Below, piece after piece: positions 62,774 to 64,000 of a stretch of 64,000 nucleotides of DNA (position 1 is the first letter of the stretch; every line of letters begins with the position of its first letter). This DNA comes from Sphingorhabdus lutea. Lineage in GTDB: Bacteria; Pseudomonadota; Alphaproteobacteria; Sphingomonadales; Sphingomonadaceae. Below the pieces are notes generated by a model. It searched no databases. It saw only the letters and a list, made by a program, of their open reading frames with translations, and was not told where the DNA came from. Where the stretch lies: contig NZ_CP018154.1 in NCBI RefSeq assembly GCF_001889025.1, forward strand, positions 424,001 to 488,000, read 5' to 3'. Position numbers and translations under genes: made by a program.

Positions 62774-64000
62774 ATGATAAAAAAGCCATGGAAATTTGCA
62801 TTATTATTGGCATCAACAACCATGACCCTGCCCTTATCTGCCGCGCCCGCAGCTGCATATGGTGGGGCATATCAGGGCACGCAAGATAGGGCGCAGATAG
62901 AGACACAGGCCGACCCACAGGCCGCGCCCTTATATAAAAATGCCAATGCAGATGTGGATGCACGGGTGGAGGATTTGCTATCCCGCATGACTTTGGAGGA
63001 AAAAGTCGCCCAAACCATGACCATTTGGCAACAAAAGTCAGAAATATTTGATGCCAAAAATGAATTTGATGGGCAAAAATTTGCTGAAAAATTCCCACAT
63101 GGCATTGGCCAATTTACGAGGCCAGGCGATGATAAAGGACCAGCATCGCCGCGCGTATCGGCATGGAGGGATGAGGAAGGCACGGTGCGGCTGGTTAATG
63201 CGGTGCAAAAACATGCCATGGAAAATACCCGTCTTGGCATTCCGGTGTTAATGCATGAAGAGGGTCTGCACGGTTATGCCGCGATAAATGCGACCAGCTT
63301 TCCCCAAGCAATTGCCATAGCATCATCATGGGACCCGTCATTGGTTAAACAGATAAATGCAACCATTGCGGGGCAAATTCGCGCGCGCGGTGTTTCATTG
63401 GCATTATCGCCCGTGGTCGATGTGGCGCGTGATCCGCGCTGGGGACGGATAGAGGAAACATTTGGCGAAGACCCCTATCTTGCCGGTGAAATGGGCGTTG
63501 CAGCCGTGCAGGGTCTTCAAGGGGAAAGCAAGGATGGCAAATTGCCCGACGGCCATGTTTTTGCCACGTTGAAACATATGACCGGACATGGCCAACCGGA
63601 AAGCGGTACGAATGTAGGGCCAGCAAATATATCCCAACGCACATTACGCGAATATTTCTTCCCCCCATTTGAACAGGTGGTAAAACGGACAAATATAGCC
63701 GCGGTTATGGCATCCTATAATGAAATTGATGGTGTGCCCAGCCATGCCAATAAATGGTTATTGGGCGATGTGTTGCGCGGCGAATGGGGCTTTAAGGGCA
63801 TGGTGGTAAGCGATTATTTTGCCATTGATGAAATGGTGACGCGCCACAAAATTGCCGCCAATAATGCCGAGGCTGCAATTTTGGCATTAAATGCGGGCGT
63901 GGATACCGATTTGCCCAATGGTGCATCTTATGAATTTTTGGTCAAATTGGTGCGTGAGGGCAAGGTAAAGGAAAGCGCGGTGGACATGGCCGTGCGCCGG
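62774..64000 (+). CDS. Glycoside hydrolase family 3 beta-glycosidase, N-terminal part
   Basis: Partial gene running off the right edge; 409 residues are visible. A signal peptide (about 1-28, ending AAPAAA) is followed by the GH3 N-terminal domain: VLMHEEGLHGY, ALSPVVDVARDPRWGRIEETFGEDPYL, TLKHMTGHG and VVSDYFAI, whose Asp347 is the expected nucleophile. GH3 enzymes release terminal beta-glucose or beta-xylose; the details here resemble secreted beta-xylosidase/glucosidases. AAGGAGAGAG precedes ATG 62774. The C-terminal domain and acid/base residue lie outside the window. Confidence 0.92.
   Translation, partial: MIKKPWKFALLLASTTMTLPLSAAPAAAYGGAYQGTQDRAQIETQADPQAAPLYKNANADVDARVEDLLSRMTLEEKVAQTMTIWQQKSEIFDAKNEFDGQKFAEKFPHGIGQFTRPGDDKGPASPRVSAWRDEEGTVRLVNAVQKHAMENTRLGIPVLMHEEGLHGYAAINATSFPQAIAIASSWDPSLVKQINATIAGQIRARGVSLALSPVVDVARDPRWGRIEETFGEDPYLAGEMGVAAVQGLQGESKDGKLPDGHVFATLKHMTGHGQPESGTNVGPANISQRTLREYFFPPFEQVVKRTNIAAVMASYNEIDGVPSHANKWLLGDVLRGEWGFKGMVVSDYFAIDEMVTRHKIAANNAEAAILALNAGVDTDLPNGASYEFLVKLVREGKVKESAVDMAVRR

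Noticed and set aside
1..64000. Mobile element, prophage, CRISPR array or restriction/defence island
   Set aside because: There are no transposase, integrase, phage or Cas genes, no regular spaced repeats, and no change in composition along the window.

Overview
The window reads as a chromosomal segment of an alphaproteobacterium, most likely a low-GC member of the Sphingomonadales (Sphingorhabdus/Sphingopyxis-like). Pointers are the division-site ATPase MipZ, the alphaproteobacterial F1-ATPase zeta-subunit family (DUF1476) beside BolA and a CGFS glutaredoxin, a TauE/SafE exporter overlapping its Alph_Pro_TM partner, PgmG-type phosphohexomutase, and an acyl-CoA cluster with a TetR regulator. 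Base composition is AT-leaning for this order (judged by eye) but even throughout. I see no insertion sequence, integrase, prophage, CRISPR array or rRNA. The only structural RNA gene seen is tRNA-Gly(GCC).

Layout. 1-11.2 kb: start of a subtilisin-like lipoprotein protease, dapD, a TerC/Alx membrane protein behind a structured leader, the zeta/BolA/Grx4 operon, an MDR oxidoreductase, a HerA-type ATPase, TauE + Alph_Pro_TM, and a translationally coupled NfrB-like glycosyltransferase plus outer-membrane barrel. 11.4-14.1 kb: nhaA and a DUF885 lipoprotein. 14.1-24.5 kb: an acyl-CoA catabolic cluster of CoA-transferase, TetR, and two minus-strand operons (thiolase/SDR/crotonase, and acyl-CoA dehydrogenase/crotonase/acyl-CoA ligase/aldehyde dehydrogenase/small membrane protein). 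Related palindromes lie in all three structural-gene promoters. 24.6-35 kb: glpK, tRNA-Gly, a CnoX-like thioredoxin coupled to a LON-domain protein, marC/lipoprotein/folD, yggT, panC divergent from mipZ, pgmG and a spermidine-synthase-like methyltransferase.

35-43 kb: a ligase-associated DEXH helicase, a secreted protein with two retropepsin domains, trhO, a GST, tonB and a large orphan secreted Cys-rich protein. 43-53.5 kb: housekeeping genes, namely nadE, prs, an inositol-monophosphatase-like phosphatase, rpmI-rplT, and pheS-pheT-epimerase-prfC. 53.6-64 kb: a secreted protein of unknown function, two overlapping peptide-type substrate-binding lipoproteins with no permease, DUF4112, RNase T2, nadC, nadA, DUF4230, a metallo-beta-lactamase-fold hydrolase, and the start of a GH3 glycosidase with a LacI-type operator over its promoter.

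Most genes are conserved household functions. Less-explained material is the NfrB/barrel pair, the shared palindrome of the acyl-CoA cluster, the TerC leader, the tandem retropepsin protein, the orphan secreted proteins and the unpartnered solute-binding pair. I found no clear-cut new defence or mobile system.
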